Notes: generated by a model not told the origin, from the letters alone. Numbered from the stretch's first letter, positions 24,709-34,156 are shown. The stretch is DNA of 56,994 bases from Scybalenecus merdavium (GCA_018714405.1 DVNM01000033.1:1-56994); one strand, 5' to 3'. Program-made: numbers and translations.

Positions 24709-27477
24709 ATGGCACAAAAAATGCTGCGCCCGGGCACGCTGGCCCTGCGCAACCTGAAACGGCACAAAAAGCAGTACGCCGCGATGGTGACCGGCATTAT
24801 TCTGGCGCTTATTTTTGCCGGCGGGCTGACCTACTTTGGCTTTTGCTACAAATCATCGATCAACATCATGCAGCTGGAAAAGCTGGGCGGCGAAGACCAA
24901 ATCATTATGCACACCAAGGAAAACGTGGTAAACGACGCGCAGGCGCAAGGACTGATCGACCAGACCGGCTGGGCACATCTGCTGGGTTACCTGTACACGA
25001 CCGGCGACGAATACCGAAAAAACGGCGCCACAGTTGCCTGGCTGGACGACACGGCCAAAAAGCTGGCAAACCCCGTTCTGCTTTCGGGCACATGGCCCGA
25101 AAACAGCGGTGAAATCGCCATGGAACAAAGCGTGCTGGCACAGATGGATCTTAGTGCAGACATTGGCGACACGATCAACGTACAAATGCAACTGCAAAAC
25201 GGCCGTGAGCTGCTGAACAAAACCGTGAAAAAAACATATGTGCTGACCGGCATTTTAAAGAACAAGCGTTCCAACATAGCGTCTTACTACGAATCCGAAA
25301 TAAAAAAAGACCTGCCGGGTGCATTCGTCTGTGCCGGCACACAGACCGAACCGGGCGGATTGGAGGCACTTGCCTGTTACTGCACACTGCCCGACGACGG
25401 GTATGTAGAACTCAGGAAGCTCGTTCTCGGTGCAGACAGTGAAGAGATCGGCAACGGCTACCTGATCAGTATACCGGAAAACGTGGATATAAATACCTCC
25501 ACCACCGGCATAATCATAAACGGCCGGTTTTGGCAAACTGCCATTTTGATCGGTGTGCTGCTGTTTGCCGCATGCGCTGCCGTTGTCAACGCATTTAACA
25601 CCAACCTGAATGCACGCAAAAAGCAGATCGGCATGCTGCGTGCCGTAGGTGCCACCAAGGGGCAAGTTATAAAAATGTACGGCTTAGAAGTTTTGATGAT
25701 CGCTCTGCTGTGCATACCCGTAAGTCTGCTGATTTCTTTCTTTGCGGTGCGCGGCGTGATTGCCGTAATGGACGGCGATTACATTTTTGTGCCCAACTTG
25801 TGGGTGCTGCTGCTTTGCGGCGTATTTGGCCTTTTGTGCGTACTGATTGCGGCACTGATCCCGCTGATCGGCGCCACGCGCATCAGCCCGATGCAGGCCA
25901 TCCGCAATATCAGCACAACAAGGAAAATGAAAACAAAGCGCATCCGCACACAAAAAGCATTTCGTCTGCCAAAACTGCTTGCCGCACGGCGTACCACGTT
26001 CAGCAAGGGGCGGCAGGTGGTGATCAGCATTTTTCTGACCATCGCCATTATTGGTTCAGGCTACGCCTTTTCCCTTAGTGCCTACACCATCAGCCATATT
26101 TCCCACCGTGATTCTGATTATGAAATATACAGCTATTCAAGCGGCAGCACCGATGTGATCAACATTCGTGCAGAGCAAAACGGGTTTACCGAAAGCGACC
26201 GTCAGACTGTTTTGCGTCTGCCGTATATAGAAAGCTCCACAGGCAAAAAGATCCTCAATGTAAACATACCGATAAACACATTTACCGACTACCTGAACAT
26301 GGTAACCAATAGCACGGTCTACGACAACGGAGATATAGCATACGGCCGTGCAAACGAACTGACAAGCGACAACTACAAAGCGCTGCTTTGGCAAAAGCAG
26401 CTGGAATCGTACACAAAGTACAAACCTTACCTGCAAGGCGATTACCTGCCGCTGGAACTGGCCGCCGTGGATAGCGAAACGCTGGAAATGCTTTCGTCGT
26501 ACCTCGACAACGGTCAGATCCACACCGAAAGCATCGACCGCGGCGAAGAAGTGATTTTGCTTGCGCCAAAACAGATTGGGCTTTACATAGAATCACAGTC
26601 AAACAGCAGCTATTATTTGCAATATGACAAAAACGGCGATGTAACAAACCGGGCACATGATTATTTTGCGACCATCGAACGTGACGGCGACCTGACGGCC
26701 GGCAAAGAACTGGATTTGACATTTCTGTTCAGTGATTATCTGCCGGAGGATACTGACGCACAGGGCGAAGAAATAGACAGAAGAGATGCGCAGACCACGA
26801 TCGGCGCTGTGCTTTCAGAAATTCCCGAGGAACTGATGGGATCATTTCCCGGCTACGGCGACATGGTTTTGCTGACCAGCATAGACGGCATGGAAAAACT
26901 GGCAGGCAATACACCCTATCAAGCCCTGGATTTTCAGCTGAACCAGCCGTGTACGGACGAGATCGACAGTGAAGTACGTTCGGTCTTAAACGAAGTTACC
27001 GCACATGCAGATGATACGGACATCGTCTCAGATTACGAATTTGTCAAACTGCAACAAAACGATGCGCGCTCTGTACTGACCATCATGCTCAGCGTTGTTA
27101 TCGTACTATTTGTATTCTGCGGCGCGATCGTGAACAACACGATCACATCGGACATTCATGAAAACCGGCGCGAGCTGGGCACGCTGCGCGCCGTGGGCGC
27201 TTCGGCCAAAGAGCTGAGCCAGGCTTACATTTTACAGCTGTTTAAAATGCTCGGCTGGGGCATCGCCATAGGACTTTTCGGCTTTGCCGGATCGTACCTG
27301 ATTGTGTGGATCGTCTGCCGCATCAAATACGGGCCGAACAGTATGGAGTTTATTTTTACACCGTGGTTTTCCATTTTGTTCTGCCTCGTCCTGTTTGCCG
27401 TGTGCAGCCTGAACCTGTATATAAAAATCAAACACGAAACCAAAAACAGCATTGTAGACAACATAAGGGAGTTATAA
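24709..27477 (+). CDS. FtsX-like ABC transporter permease with two FtsX domains
   Basis: The 922-residue permease has one N-terminal helix, a large extracellular region, and a first FtsX domain at about 270-400 (NARKKQIGMLRAVGATKGQV). A fifth helix, a second extracellular region of about 300 residues and a final FtsX domain follow (ENRRELGTLRAVGASAKELS). The topology suggests about eight helices, so it is not a classical ten-helix BceB. It probably extrudes or senses peptides or lipids with the upstream ATPase. The next gene overlaps by 1 nt (TAATG). Confidence 0.9.
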   Translation: MAQKMLRPGTLALRNLKRHKKQYAAMVTGIILALIFAGGLTYFGFCYKSSINIMQLEKLGGEDQIIMHTKENVVNDAQAQGLIDQTGWAHLLGYLYTTGDEYRKNGATVAWLDDTAKKLANPVLLSGTWPENSGEIAMEQSVLAQMDLSADIGDTINVQMQLQNGRELLNKTVKKTYVLTGILKNKRSNIASYYESEIKKDLPGAFVCAGTQTEPGGLEALACYCTLPDDGYVELRKLVLGADSEEIGNGYLISIPENVDINTSTTGIIINGRFWQTAILIGVLLFAACAAVVNAFNTNLNARKKQIGMLRAVGATKGQVIKMYGLEVLMIALLCIPVSLLISFFAVRGVIAVMDGDYIFVPNLWVLLLCGVFGLLCVLIAALIPLIGATRISPMQAIRNISTTRKMKTKRIRTQKAFRLPKLLAARRTTFSKGRQVVISIFLTIAIIGSGYAFSLSAYTISHISHRDSDYEIYSYSSGSTDVINIRAEQNGFTESDRQTVLRLPYIESSTGKKILNVNIPINTFTDYLNMVTNSTVYDNGDIAYGRANELTSDNYKALLWQKQLESYTKYKPYLQGDYLPLELAAVDSETLEMLSSYLDNGQIHTESIDRGEEVILLAPKQIGLYIESQSNSSYYLQYDKNGDVTNRAHDYFATIERDGDLTAGKELDLTFLFSDYLPEDTDAQGEEIDRRDAQTTIGAVLSEIPEELMGSFPGYGDMVLLTSIDGMEKLAGNTPYQALDFQLNQPCTDEIDSEVRSVLNEVTAHADDTDIVSDYEFVKLQQNDARSVLTIMLSVVIVLFVFCGAIVNNTITSDIHENRRELGTLRAVGASAKELSQAYILQLFKMLGWGIAIGLFGFAGSYLIVWIVCRIKYGPNSMEFIFTPWFSILFCLVLFAVCSLNLYIKIKHETKNSIVDNIREL

Positions 27478-28481
27478 TGAAAAAAGCAACTGTATACGCT
27501 GCCGTGTTTTTGAGCGCCTGGCTCTGTTTGGCGCCCATCTGCGCACAGGCGGCAGAGAGCACAACGGCCGCACCGGCCGAAACCACGCTGGCCGGCAAAA
27601 GCGATGCACAAAACGACTTGGAAACGACTGAGATGGACGCCTCTGCCCCGCGGCTGATGGTGACCGATTACAAAACAGACAGCAACAGCATTACCCCGGG
27701 CCAGAAGACAACGCTGACGATAACACTGAAAAACTACAGCCGCAAAAAGACGGTGGAAAACATTCGCCTGGCGTTTGGCGAAGAGACGGGCGACCTGCGG
27801 CCAAACGGCGTGGGAACAAAATACGTGGAAAAAATCGACGCCGGCAAAACCTACACCTGGGAACTGGAACTGACCGCCGCACAGACGGCCGCCGTCGGCG
27901 AGCACGCCGCCACGATCACCATGGACTACGAAGATGCAGCCGGCACGCCCTACACCGCCAGCGACACGCTGCGCCTGACGGTGCGCCAAAGCGTTTCGCT
28001 GGACTACGAGGGGGCACGCCTGCCAAACAGCGTGGTGCAGGATGACACGGTGACCATGAGCATTCAGCTTATGAACACCGGCAAAAGCCTGCTGCGCAAC
28101 TGCCGCGTGCAGTTTGACATTGCCGGGCTGAACGCCGGCGGCAGCGTGTTTGTTGGCGAAATTGCCGCCGGGGAAAGCAGCGAAGCAGCAGCCAACCTTA
28201 GAGTGGACAGCGATGCGCTGGGTGAAACCAGCGGCAAAATGACCATTCTTTACGAGGATGAGTACGGCCAAAGCTACGCCCAAACGGCCGACCTGGCCAC
28301 CACTATTGAAAAGAAAGTAGTCAAAGAAGCCGAAAGCGAAACGCAGGAGGACAAAAAAAAATATCCGCTCTGGTGGGTGTTTTTACTGGTGGGCCTGATG
28401 TGCGGCGGCGCAGCGGGCAGCGGCGTTGTGCTTGGTGTAAAAGCCCACAAACAGCGCCTGGAAGACGAAAAACGACTGTAA
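27477..28481 (+). CDS. Membrane-anchored CARDB/COG1361-like protein
   Basis: The 334-residue protein has an N-terminal signal peptide (about 1-26), a Thr/Ala/Glu linker, two beta-sandwich domains and a single C-terminal helix (WWVFLLVGLMCGGAAGSGVV) with a basic tail. The domains contain LTITLKNYSRKKTVENIRL and MSIQLMNTGKSLLRNCRV. Repeated patterns of this kind resemble CARDB/COG1361 adhesion-type modules. It overlaps the permease by 1 nt, so it is likely an accessory subunit outside the membrane. The ligand is unknown. Confidence 0.75.
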   Translation: MKKATVYAAVFLSAWLCLAPICAQAAESTTAAPAETTLAGKSDAQNDLETTEMDASAPRLMVTDYKTDSNSITPGQKTTLTITLKNYSRKKTVENIRLAFGEETGDLRPNGVGTKYVEKIDAGKTYTWELELTAAQTAAVGEHAATITMDYEDAAGTPYTASDTLRLTVRQSVSLDYEGARLPNSVVQDDTVTMSIQLMNTGKSLLRNCRVQFDIAGLNAGGSVFVGEIAAGESSEAAANLRVDSDALGETSGKMTILYEDEYGQSYAQTADLATTIEKKVVKEAESETQEDKKKYPLWWVFLLVGLMCGGAAGSGVVLGVKAHKQRLEDEKRL

Positions 28482-28650
28482 AATGTTACAAATGCACAAA
28501 CCCTGCCGCAGCGCTTTACGGCCGCTGCGGCGGGATCATTTGAAACACGCCCTGAAAGCACGCTGCCTGCATGCCGTTCATATATAGGCGAACTTTTATC
28601 AAAACAAAGAGGTAGAGTTGGTCTACAGCAGAAAAGCTGGTAAAATTAAA

Positions 28651-28677
28651 AACAGACAGACATGAGGCTGTCTGTTT
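28651..28677 (+). terminator. Probable terminator of the ABC operon
   Basis: The arms AACAGACAG and CTGTCTGTT form a good stem but the U-tract is short. A second GC-rich stem without a U-tract lies at 28501-28534 (CCGCAGCG / CGCTGCGG). Confidence 0.55.
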
Positions 28678-28696
28678 CAGACTAGTGCTTTAGCAA

Positions 28697-28747
28697 AAGA
28701 AAAACACCTGCCGAATTTGGCTTTGTTAAGCCACTTTCAGCAGGTGC
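28697..28747 (-). terminator. Terminator of tRNA-Pro
   Basis: On the minus strand GCACCTGC and GCAGGTGT form the outer stem, with an inner GTGGC/GCCAA pairing. TTTTTCTTTT follows. Confidence 0.82.
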
Positions 28748-28751
28748 TTTT

Positions 28752-28827
28752 TGGTCGGAGTGACAAGACTTGAACTTGCGGCCCCTAGACCCCCAGTCTA
28801 GTGCGCTACCAACTGCGCTACACCCCG
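28752..28827 (-). tRNA. tRNA-Pro (GGG anticodon)
   Basis: The acceptor stem CGGGGTG/CACTCCG (one G-T pair), D-arm GCGC, anticodon stem CTAGA/TCTAG with loop CTGGGGG and T-arm GCAAG-TTCAAGT-CTTGT form a cloverleaf. CCA is encoded. Confidence 0.95.
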
Positions 28828-28839
28828 AATTGCCCGTTT

Positions 28840-28868
28840 ATCATAACACATAATTGAAAAGATTTCAA
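28840..28868 (-). promoter_or_regulatory. Promoter of tRNA-Pro
   Basis: TTGAAA (28868-28863) and TATGAT (28845-28840) with a 17 bp spacer, 12 bp before the tRNA. Confidence 0.78.
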
Positions 28869-28937
28869 TATGTTTTTTACATTTTCTTTAAAACGTTGCA
28901 GGCCGCCGGACATGCGGCAGCCTGCTTTTTCAGAAAA

Positions 28938-29696
28938 TTATTGATAGTCGAAAATTTCTACCCAGTTTCTAAGCTTTTCAATGTCGGAAGCATTACCCTT
29001 GCTCATTTGCGAAGCGGCCACGATCGGCAGCCACTGCTGCACAAGCTGCTTGGCAATGTCAGACTGTTTGCAAAACCGGTTCAGGTACTGTTCTGCAAGC
29101 TCGTCTTCATCGTCCAGCTTAAAGAGCAGATAGGTGCGCGCCGCGTCGGCCGAAGCATTGCCCTGCGTGACATGCGCCCAGTCGATGATGTACACCTCAC
29201 CATCGTCGCGAATGATGAGGTTACTGGGGTTAAAGTCGCCGTGACAGACCTTGTAATGGTCTTTCATGCCGGCCAGACGGGTATGCAGGTCATAGCGCAC
29301 GGTCGCCTCGATCAGATTGCGGGTAGACGAGATTTTTGCGTGCATTTTGTCTTTGATCTTGTTCAGATTGGCAGGCGCTTTGGTGGCCAGGATCTTCAGC
29401 TGCGTGTCTACAAAAAGCTGCAGGTACTTATCCTGATCGGCCGGGTTTTCCTCCATCAGCTCAGCAAGAGTCTTGCCCTCGATATATTCGCTGACAATGG
29501 CCCACTTGCCGTCGATCATCGTAACCTCATAAAGCTTAGGCACGTTCAGATCTGTTTCTTCAATACGGGCCATGTTGAGCGCTTCGTTCAAAATGTCGGC
29601 CTTGGAGAAATCTTCATTAAAAACTTTTACGACTTTGTCGCCGTTTTTATAAATCGTTTTATTATTACGTTTGGCTAAAACCTTTTCAAATTCCAT
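28938..29696 (-). CDS. Aminoglycoside phosphotransferase/choline kinase-like protein
   Basis: The 252-residue protein has the kinase-like fold of the APH family. CHGDFNPSNLIIRDDG contains the catalytic Asp154, and YIIDWAHV the metal-binding Asp172. An N-terminal lobe has GDKVVKVFNE and the hinge AIVSEYIEG. This resembles many uncharacterised Firmicute kinases, so a resistance role should not be assumed; the substrate could be a small alcohol or sugar. GGAGG precedes the ATG at 29696. Confidence 0.85.
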   Translation of the reverse strand: MEFEKVLAKRNNKTIYKNGDKVVKVFNEDFSKADILNEALNMARIEETDLNVPKLYEVTMIDGKWAIVSEYIEGKTLAELMEENPADQDKYLQLFVDTQLKILATKAPANLNKIKDKMHAKISSTRNLIEATVRYDLHTRLAGMKDHYKVCHGDFNPSNLIIRDDGEVYIIDWAHVTQGNASADAARTYLLFKLDDEDELAEQYLNRFCKQSDIAKQLVQQWLPIVAASQMSKGNASDIEKLRNWVEIFDYQ

Positions 29697-29741
29697 AAAG
29701 TGACCTCCCAGAAAAAATAAGAACCGAAATTCTTTAGTTAT

Positions 29742-29770
29742 ATAATACAACAGTATACCGAAATTTGCAA
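29742..29770 (-). promoter_or_regulatory. Promoter of the APH-like gene
   Basis: TTGCAA (29770-29765) and TATTAT (29747-29742) with a 17 bp spacer. Confidence 0.65.
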
Positions 29771-29849
29771 TACTTTTTATACAATATTCCCAATATTTAC
29801 GCATTTCAGTACAATCAAAGAAAAATCGCGCTGCAAATGCAAATTTTTC

Positions 29850-29878
29850 TTGACCGAACACTCTTTTTATTGTATAAT
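29850..29878 (+). promoter_or_regulatory. Promoter of tRNA-Thr
   Basis: TTGACC (29850-29855) and TATAAT (29873-29878) with a 17 bp spacer. Confidence 0.82.
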
Positions 29879-29920
29879 TCTTAGTGCTGGTGATCAAAAG
29901 CCGCCGGCAAAACCAAATAC

Positions 29921-29996
29921 GCTACTGTGGCTCAGTTGGTAGAGCAGCTGATTCGTAATCAGCAGGTCGCCGGTTCGAGTCCGGCCAGTAGCTCCA
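29921..29996 (+). tRNA. tRNA-Thr (CGT anticodon)
   Basis: The acceptor stem GCTACTG/CAGTAGC, D-arm, anticodon stem CTGAT/ATCAG with loop TCGTA region, and T-arm GCCGG-TTCGAGT-CCGGC form a cloverleaf with encoded CCA. The anticodon CGT reads ACG codons. Confidence 0.95.
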
Positions 29997-30024
29997 AAGG
30001 CGAAGCAAATGCTTCGCCTTTTTC
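29997..30024 (+). terminator. Terminator of tRNA-Thr
   Basis: The arms AAGGCGAAGC and GCTTCGCCTT are followed by TTTC. Confidence 0.88.
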
Positions 30025-30068
30025 ATTTTTACCAAGCATTTTTTCTTTTATTATATGATGTACCATTA

Positions 30069-30097
30069 TTGCACCATCCAAAAAAGTATGCTAGTAT
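30069..30097 (+). promoter_or_regulatory. Promoter of the WYL regulator
   Basis: TTGCAC (30069-30074) and TAGTAT (30092-30097) with a 17 bp spacer. Confidence 0.65.
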
Positions 30098-30119
30098 TTA
30101 GAAGCGGAGGTGCGGATAC

Positions 30120-31193
30120 ATGTACACAAAACAGCCAAAGAAACTGCTGATTTTAAACATATTGGAAATTTTAAAGCAATACACAGACGAGGCGCACCGC
30201 CTTTCCCAAAAAGAGATCGCAGACTTTCTGAAAAATGAATACATGATGCCGGTGGAACGAAAAGCCGTAAAGCGCAACCTGAGCGATCTGATTGAATACG
30301 GTTACCCGATCGAATACCGTGAAACCGTGCGCATGATGCCAAACAAAAAAACGGGCGTACTGGAAGAAAACCATATATATTCCGACTTTTATTTTGCCCG
30401 GGATTTTTCAGAGGCAGAACTGCGCCTTTTGATCGACAGCCTGCTGTTTTCCAAACATATTCCCAACAGCCACTGCAGACAGCTGATACAGAAGCTAGAG
30501 AACCTGTCCAGCCGGTATTTTAAAGCTAAAACCAAACACATCTGCACGCTGCCGCCGAACCACCTGGAAAACAAGCAGCTTTTTTACACCGTTGACATAC
30601 TGGACGAGGCGATCGAAAAGGAAAGGCAGGTACAGTTTTTTTATGCTGCATATGCCGCCGACAAAAAGCTGCACCCAAAGCTTGACGGCAACGGCAACCC
30701 GCGCGTGTACACCATTAATCCCTACCAAATTGTTGCCACAAACGGCCGGTACTATTTAATTTGCAATAACGATGCGTACGACAATCTTTCCAACTACCGC
30801 ATTGACCGCATTACCGATATTCAGCTGCTGGGCACGCCGGCCAAGCCAAAACGTGAAGTGAAAGGAATGGAAAACGGGCTGGACTTGTCCAAACACATGG
30901 CCGAGCACATTTATATGTTTGCCGGAAAAAGTGTGCGCGCGCAGTTTATTGCTGAGAAATACATTATCAGCGATATTTTGGACTATTTCGGGGACAAGGT
31001 GACCTTCAGCAATGAAACAGACGATAAAATCACCGTATCCGTAACCGTTAATGAGCAAGACATGCGCCTTTGGGCCATGCAGTATGCGCTGCAGGTCAGA
31101 GTGACCGCGCCGCAGGCACTGGCCGATGCTGTTAAGTCTGACATCCGCAAGGCTGCCGAGCGCTACGGCGTGCTTACGCAGCCGGCGGAATAA
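30120..31193 (+). CDS. WYL-domain transcriptional regulator
   Basis: The 357-residue protein has an N-terminal winged helix (LSQKEIADFL, then RKAVKRNLSDLIEYGYPIEY) and a WYL domain at about 165-245 (YTINPYQIVATNGRYYLIC and LSNYRIDRITDI). A C-terminal WCX-like extension follows. Such regulators bind ligands, often nucleotides, and are common next to defence and DNA-repair genes. GGAGGTG precedes the ATG at 30120. Its target is not evident; the AT-rich gene 168 nt downstream is a candidate. Confidence 0.92.
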   Translation: MYTKQPKKLLILNILEILKQYTDEAHRLSQKEIADFLKNEYMMPVERKAVKRNLSDLIEYGYPIEYRETVRMMPNKKTGVLEENHIYSDFYFARDFSEAELRLLIDSLLFSKHIPNSHCRQLIQKLENLSSRYFKAKTKHICTLPPNHLENKQLFYTVDILDEAIEKERQVQFFYAAYAADKKLHPKLDGNGNPRVYTINPYQIVATNGRYYLICNNDAYDNLSNYRIDRITDIQLLGTPAKPKREVKGMENGLDLSKHMAEHIYMFAGKSVRAQFIAEKYIISDILDYFGDKVTFSNETDDKITVSVTVNEQDMRLWAMQYALQVRVTAPQALADAVKSDIRKAAERYGVLTQPAE

Positions 31194-31360
31194 CAGCTAA
31201 TATAGACAATGCCCATAACGGCTGCAAAAAAATTTTGCAAATGCTGTAACAAAAGAAAGCAAAAATGCTACTAAATATATAAAGTATATAGCAGAAGAAC
31301 GAAAAATTATGCAGTAAGTAACACAGAAAACAAAAGTTTACTGAGTGGAGAGGAGAAAAA

Positions 31361-32080
31361 ATGAATAAAGAATTAAACGTATATCAAGAAGAGTGGTTTC
31401 GCACAATTTTTGAGCCTTATGTGAATGCGCATCCGGACGCATGTATCTCGTCGCCTTTTTTCACCGGCGTTTGCGATAAATACATAGCATCAAAGAAACG
31501 AATCATGATTGTTGGGCAGCAAACGAATGGCTGGAAAATATATAAACACGACAGCTGTTTACAAGATTCACAGCAATGGACAATTGATTATTTAAACCGC
31601 CAATTAGACTACGAATCTAACGGAGAGTTCAAAAAAAATAATTCTCCGTTTTGGAGCTTTTTCAAAGATTTTAGCCACGAAAATATTATTCCATGCTGGA
31701 ATAATATTGATAAAGCGCAAAGAAATATAAAGGGTGAGTCACAGCCATTAACCGAAGAGATAGAGATAGCACTGAACCATGTACTTCCACTGTCCAAAAA
31801 AACTTTGTTTCAACGCGAAGTGGAAATCACCAAACCAAATGCAGTTGTTTTTATCACGGGGCCAAGTTATCAAAAAACCATGGAAACAGCAATGGAACTG
31901 AATAATAATGCGCTGACGAACTTTCTTCCCAGCGTAAAACAGCCATGTATAGATATAACCGATCCGGCGCATCTTGGCATTCCGGCATTTTGGACATACC
32001 ATCCCAACTATATCAAACTTTCGAATACAATCTCCTGGGACACTATCATAACAACAATCAAAAAATCCCTCACCAAATAA
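31361..32080 (+). CDS. AT-rich hypothetical protein, possibly UDG-superfamily-like
   Basis: I do not recognise this 239-residue protein with confidence. It has KRIMIVGQQTNGWKIY near 45-60 and FWTYHPNYIKL near 205-215. The placing of a G-Q-x-x-x-G motif early and a His-Pro motif late recalls the uracil-DNA glycosylase fold, but this is only a hint. The gene is clearly richer in A and T than its neighbours, suggesting horizontal acquisition. GGAGAGGAG lies before the ATG. It ends 2 nt before the phosphoesterase. Confidence 0.6.
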   Translation: MNKELNVYQEEWFRTIFEPYVNAHPDACISSPFFTGVCDKYIASKKRIMIVGQQTNGWKIYKHDSCLQDSQQWTIDYLNRQLDYESNGEFKKNNSPFWSFFKDFSHENIIPCWNNIDKAQRNIKGESQPLTEEIEIALNHVLPLSKKTLFQREVEITKPNAVVFITGPSYQKTMETAMELNNNALTNFLPSVKQPCIDITDPAHLGIPAFWTYHPNYIKLSNTISWDTIITTIKKSLTK

Positions 32081-32082
32081 AT

Positions 32083-32787
32083 ATGACCTATGTAATTTCT
32101 GACCTGCACGGTTACCCGCTGGAGAAACTGAAAAAGCTGCTTGAAAAAGCCCACTTTTCAAGCGGCGATTTTCTGTTCATACTGGGCGACGTCATTGACC
32201 GCAACGGCGACGGCGGCATTGCCACGCTCTGCTGGCTTATAAGGCAGCCAAACGCACAGCTGATTCTTGGCAACCACGAAGCCATGCTATTATCGTGCCA
32301 TTTTATACTGGACGAGGTAACCAACGAGAGCCTGCAAAGCTTAACCGCACAGAAGCTGGAACTGCTGAACAATTATATGCTAAACGGCGGCACCGTCACG
32401 CTGTTCGCGCTGCGTACACTTTGCAAAAAAGACCGTGCAAAAATTTTTGATTATTTGGCGGATGCGCCACTTTATGAGGCCGTATCGGCTGGTGGCAAGG
32501 ACTTTTTGCTGGTGCACGCCGGGCTGGAAAATTTCAGCCCCACTAAAAAAATAACGCAATACACCGAAGACGAACTGCTTTGGGCCTATCCGGAAGAAAG
32601 TGACCGGTACTTCGACAGCATCATGACCATCTTTGGTCACACACCGACAATGAGTTACAATAAAAAGTATGCCGGCAAAATTCTGAAAACCGAAACCTGG
32701 ATCGATATTGATGTCGGCGCTGCTTACGGGCAGCCGCCCGTATTGCTGCGGCTGGAAGATCTTAAAGAATTCAAAGCCGATACATAG
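32083..32787 (+). CDS. Calcineurin-like metallophosphoesterase (PrpE/ApaH-like)
   Basis: The 234-residue cytoplasmic protein has the metal motifs TYVISDLHGYP, LGDVIDRNGDGG, LILGNHEAM, LVHAGLEN and IFGHTPTM in the order of PPP-type phosphatases and diadenosine tetraphosphatases. The substrate may be a phosphoprotein or a dinucleotide. No ribosome-binding site is seen before the ATG at 32083, which lies 2 nt after the previous stop, so translation may be coupled. Confidence 0.88.
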   Translation: MTYVISDLHGYPLEKLKKLLEKAHFSSGDFLFILGDVIDRNGDGGIATLCWLIRQPNAQLILGNHEAMLLSCHFILDEVTNESLQSLTAQKLELLNNYMLNGGTVTLFALRTLCKKDRAKIFDYLADAPLYEAVSAGGKDFLLVHAGLENFSPTKKITQYTEDELLWAYPEESDRYFDSIMTIFGHTPTMSYNKKYAGKILKTETWIDIDVGAAYGQPPVLLRLEDLKEFKADT

Positions 32788-32812
32788 GTGCTTCTTTGCC
32801 GCTTATTATTCA

Positions 32813-32850
32813 AAAAACATCCCGCATCATTCAGATGCGGGATATTTTTT
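32813..32850. terminator. Bidirectional terminator between convergent genes
   Basis: The arms ATCCCGCATC and GATGCGGGAT are flanked by A- and T-tracts. The right end reaches the stop of the minus-strand protease gene. Confidence 0.88.
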
Positions 32851-34156
32851 AACCACGAAACGGGATAATATAATGCTTTTTACGAATCTCTTGCAGATCC
32901 ATTTGTGTAAGCACAAACTTTTTGGACAGTTTTTTGATGATGTCGCAGAAGAATGCATGGTTCAAAGACAAAATCTCTTTGACTTTGCAATAGTATTCTT
33001 CCACCTTGGCTGCCACAACGGCTTCCTGCTGGGCAAGCAGTGCGTTGGAATTATCAAACCGGTGTTCCGTCCAGCATAACCCATATACGCCGTTTTCTTT
33101 TACAAGAGCTTCCACCATGCGAAAAACCTTGTCCAAATCATTGGAATTGCCGTACCCGCGGTTGCCGTACTCCTGTTCGACCGCAGCCATGCCGGCCAGA
33201 CTAACAAGAACATCCAGTAGCGGGCTGTTTTCCGAAGTTTTTGATTCCATGTTATATGCCGTAAAACCGGAATCCCTTTGGCTGCCAAGAAGAGATACGA
33301 TCGTCACGCTGCCCGGCCGCAGGATCTCGGAAACGGCCGCGTGCCCGGCTTCATGGACCACCGTGCGCGTTCGCATACCGGAGAAACCGTCCCGCGCGAG
33401 CATGGCCTGGTCATAATCGTCCCCATGCACCTGATAGATGACATGCATGCAGGCCCGGACAAAATGTTCGACCGTAATGTCATCTGCCCTTTCATAGCCG
33501 GCATAGAGCCCTGCTTCATTGATGACCGTTTCCAGTTCGGCGCAAGTGTGGCCGTTCAGCGCCTTGGCCACAAACGATATGTCCAGACCGTCGTCCAGTT
33601 TTTTGTCACGCAAATAGTACTGGGCAATAGCGACCGCATCCTCACCAGTGGGCACATCCACTTTCAAAAGACGGTCAAAACGACCGGCGCGCCGCAACGA
33701 CTTTGGCAATTTGTGCATGTTGTTGACCGTAGCCAACACAAATACATCTTTGTGCTTGACGTCATCTATGCAGGACTGCACGGTCACATACTCTTCGGCA
33801 TCCCGGTGATCCTCGTCCTCATTCGCGAACTTATCCAAATCATCCAGAAAAACGATGGCCGGTGCGTTTTTCTCTGCCTGGCTGAATGCTTTGCGAATGG
33901 TGCGAATAAAATCACCGTCCGGCTGATCTTTGCGGCATGTATAACACGGGCAGCCGGATGCCTCGAGCATAGCCGTGGCCATCAGGGTTTTACCGACGCC
34001 GGGCTCTCCATACAGCAAAAGTCCGCTCGGCATTTTAACGTCCATTTTTGTATAAACATCGCGATTACGGAGCGTGTCGGCAATCTGGTCCAATTCGTCT
34101 TTAATGAATTCGTAGCCAATGATTTTGTCAAATGCTTTGTGTTTTTGAAAATACAT
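32849..34156 (-). CDS. FtsH-like AAA+ metalloprotease without membrane anchor
   Basis: The 435-residue protein has an AAA+ domain with Walker A GEPGVGKT (50-57), Walker B IVFLDDLDKF, sensor ATVNNMHKLP and the second region of homology RRAGRFDR. A peptidase M41-like domain follows, with HEAGH (268-272) and a third-ligand Asp near 340 (GNSNDLDKVF). The layout is that of FtsH, but no N-terminal membrane helices or periplasmic domain are present; the AAA+ domain starts by residue 10. It should act in the cytosol. AGAAGGAG precedes the start. Confidence 0.88.
   Translation of the reverse strand: MYFQKHKAFDKIIGYEFIKDELDQIADTLRNRDVYTKMDVKMPSGLLLYGEPGVGKTLMATAMLEASGCPCYTCRKDQPDGDFIRTIRKAFSQAEKNAPAIVFLDDLDKFANEDEDHRDAEEYVTVQSCIDDVKHKDVFVLATVNNMHKLPKSLRRAGRFDRLLKVDVPTGEDAVAIAQYYLRDKKLDDGLDISFVAKALNGHTCAELETVINEAGLYAGYERADDITVEHFVRACMHVIYQVHGDDYDQAMLARDGFSGMRTRTVVHEAGHAAVSEILRPGSVTIVSLLGSQRDSGFTAYNMESKTSENSPLLDVLVSLAGMAAVEQEYGNRGYGNSNDLDKVFRMVEALVKENGVYGLCWTEHRFDNSNALLAQQEAVVAAKVEEYYCKVKEILSLNHAFFCDIIKKLSKKFVLTQMDLQEIRKKHYIIPFRG

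Noticed and set aside
28938..29696. Aminoglycoside resistance gene
   Set aside because: The kinase motifs are shared by many non-resistance kinases and nothing in the context indicates resistance.
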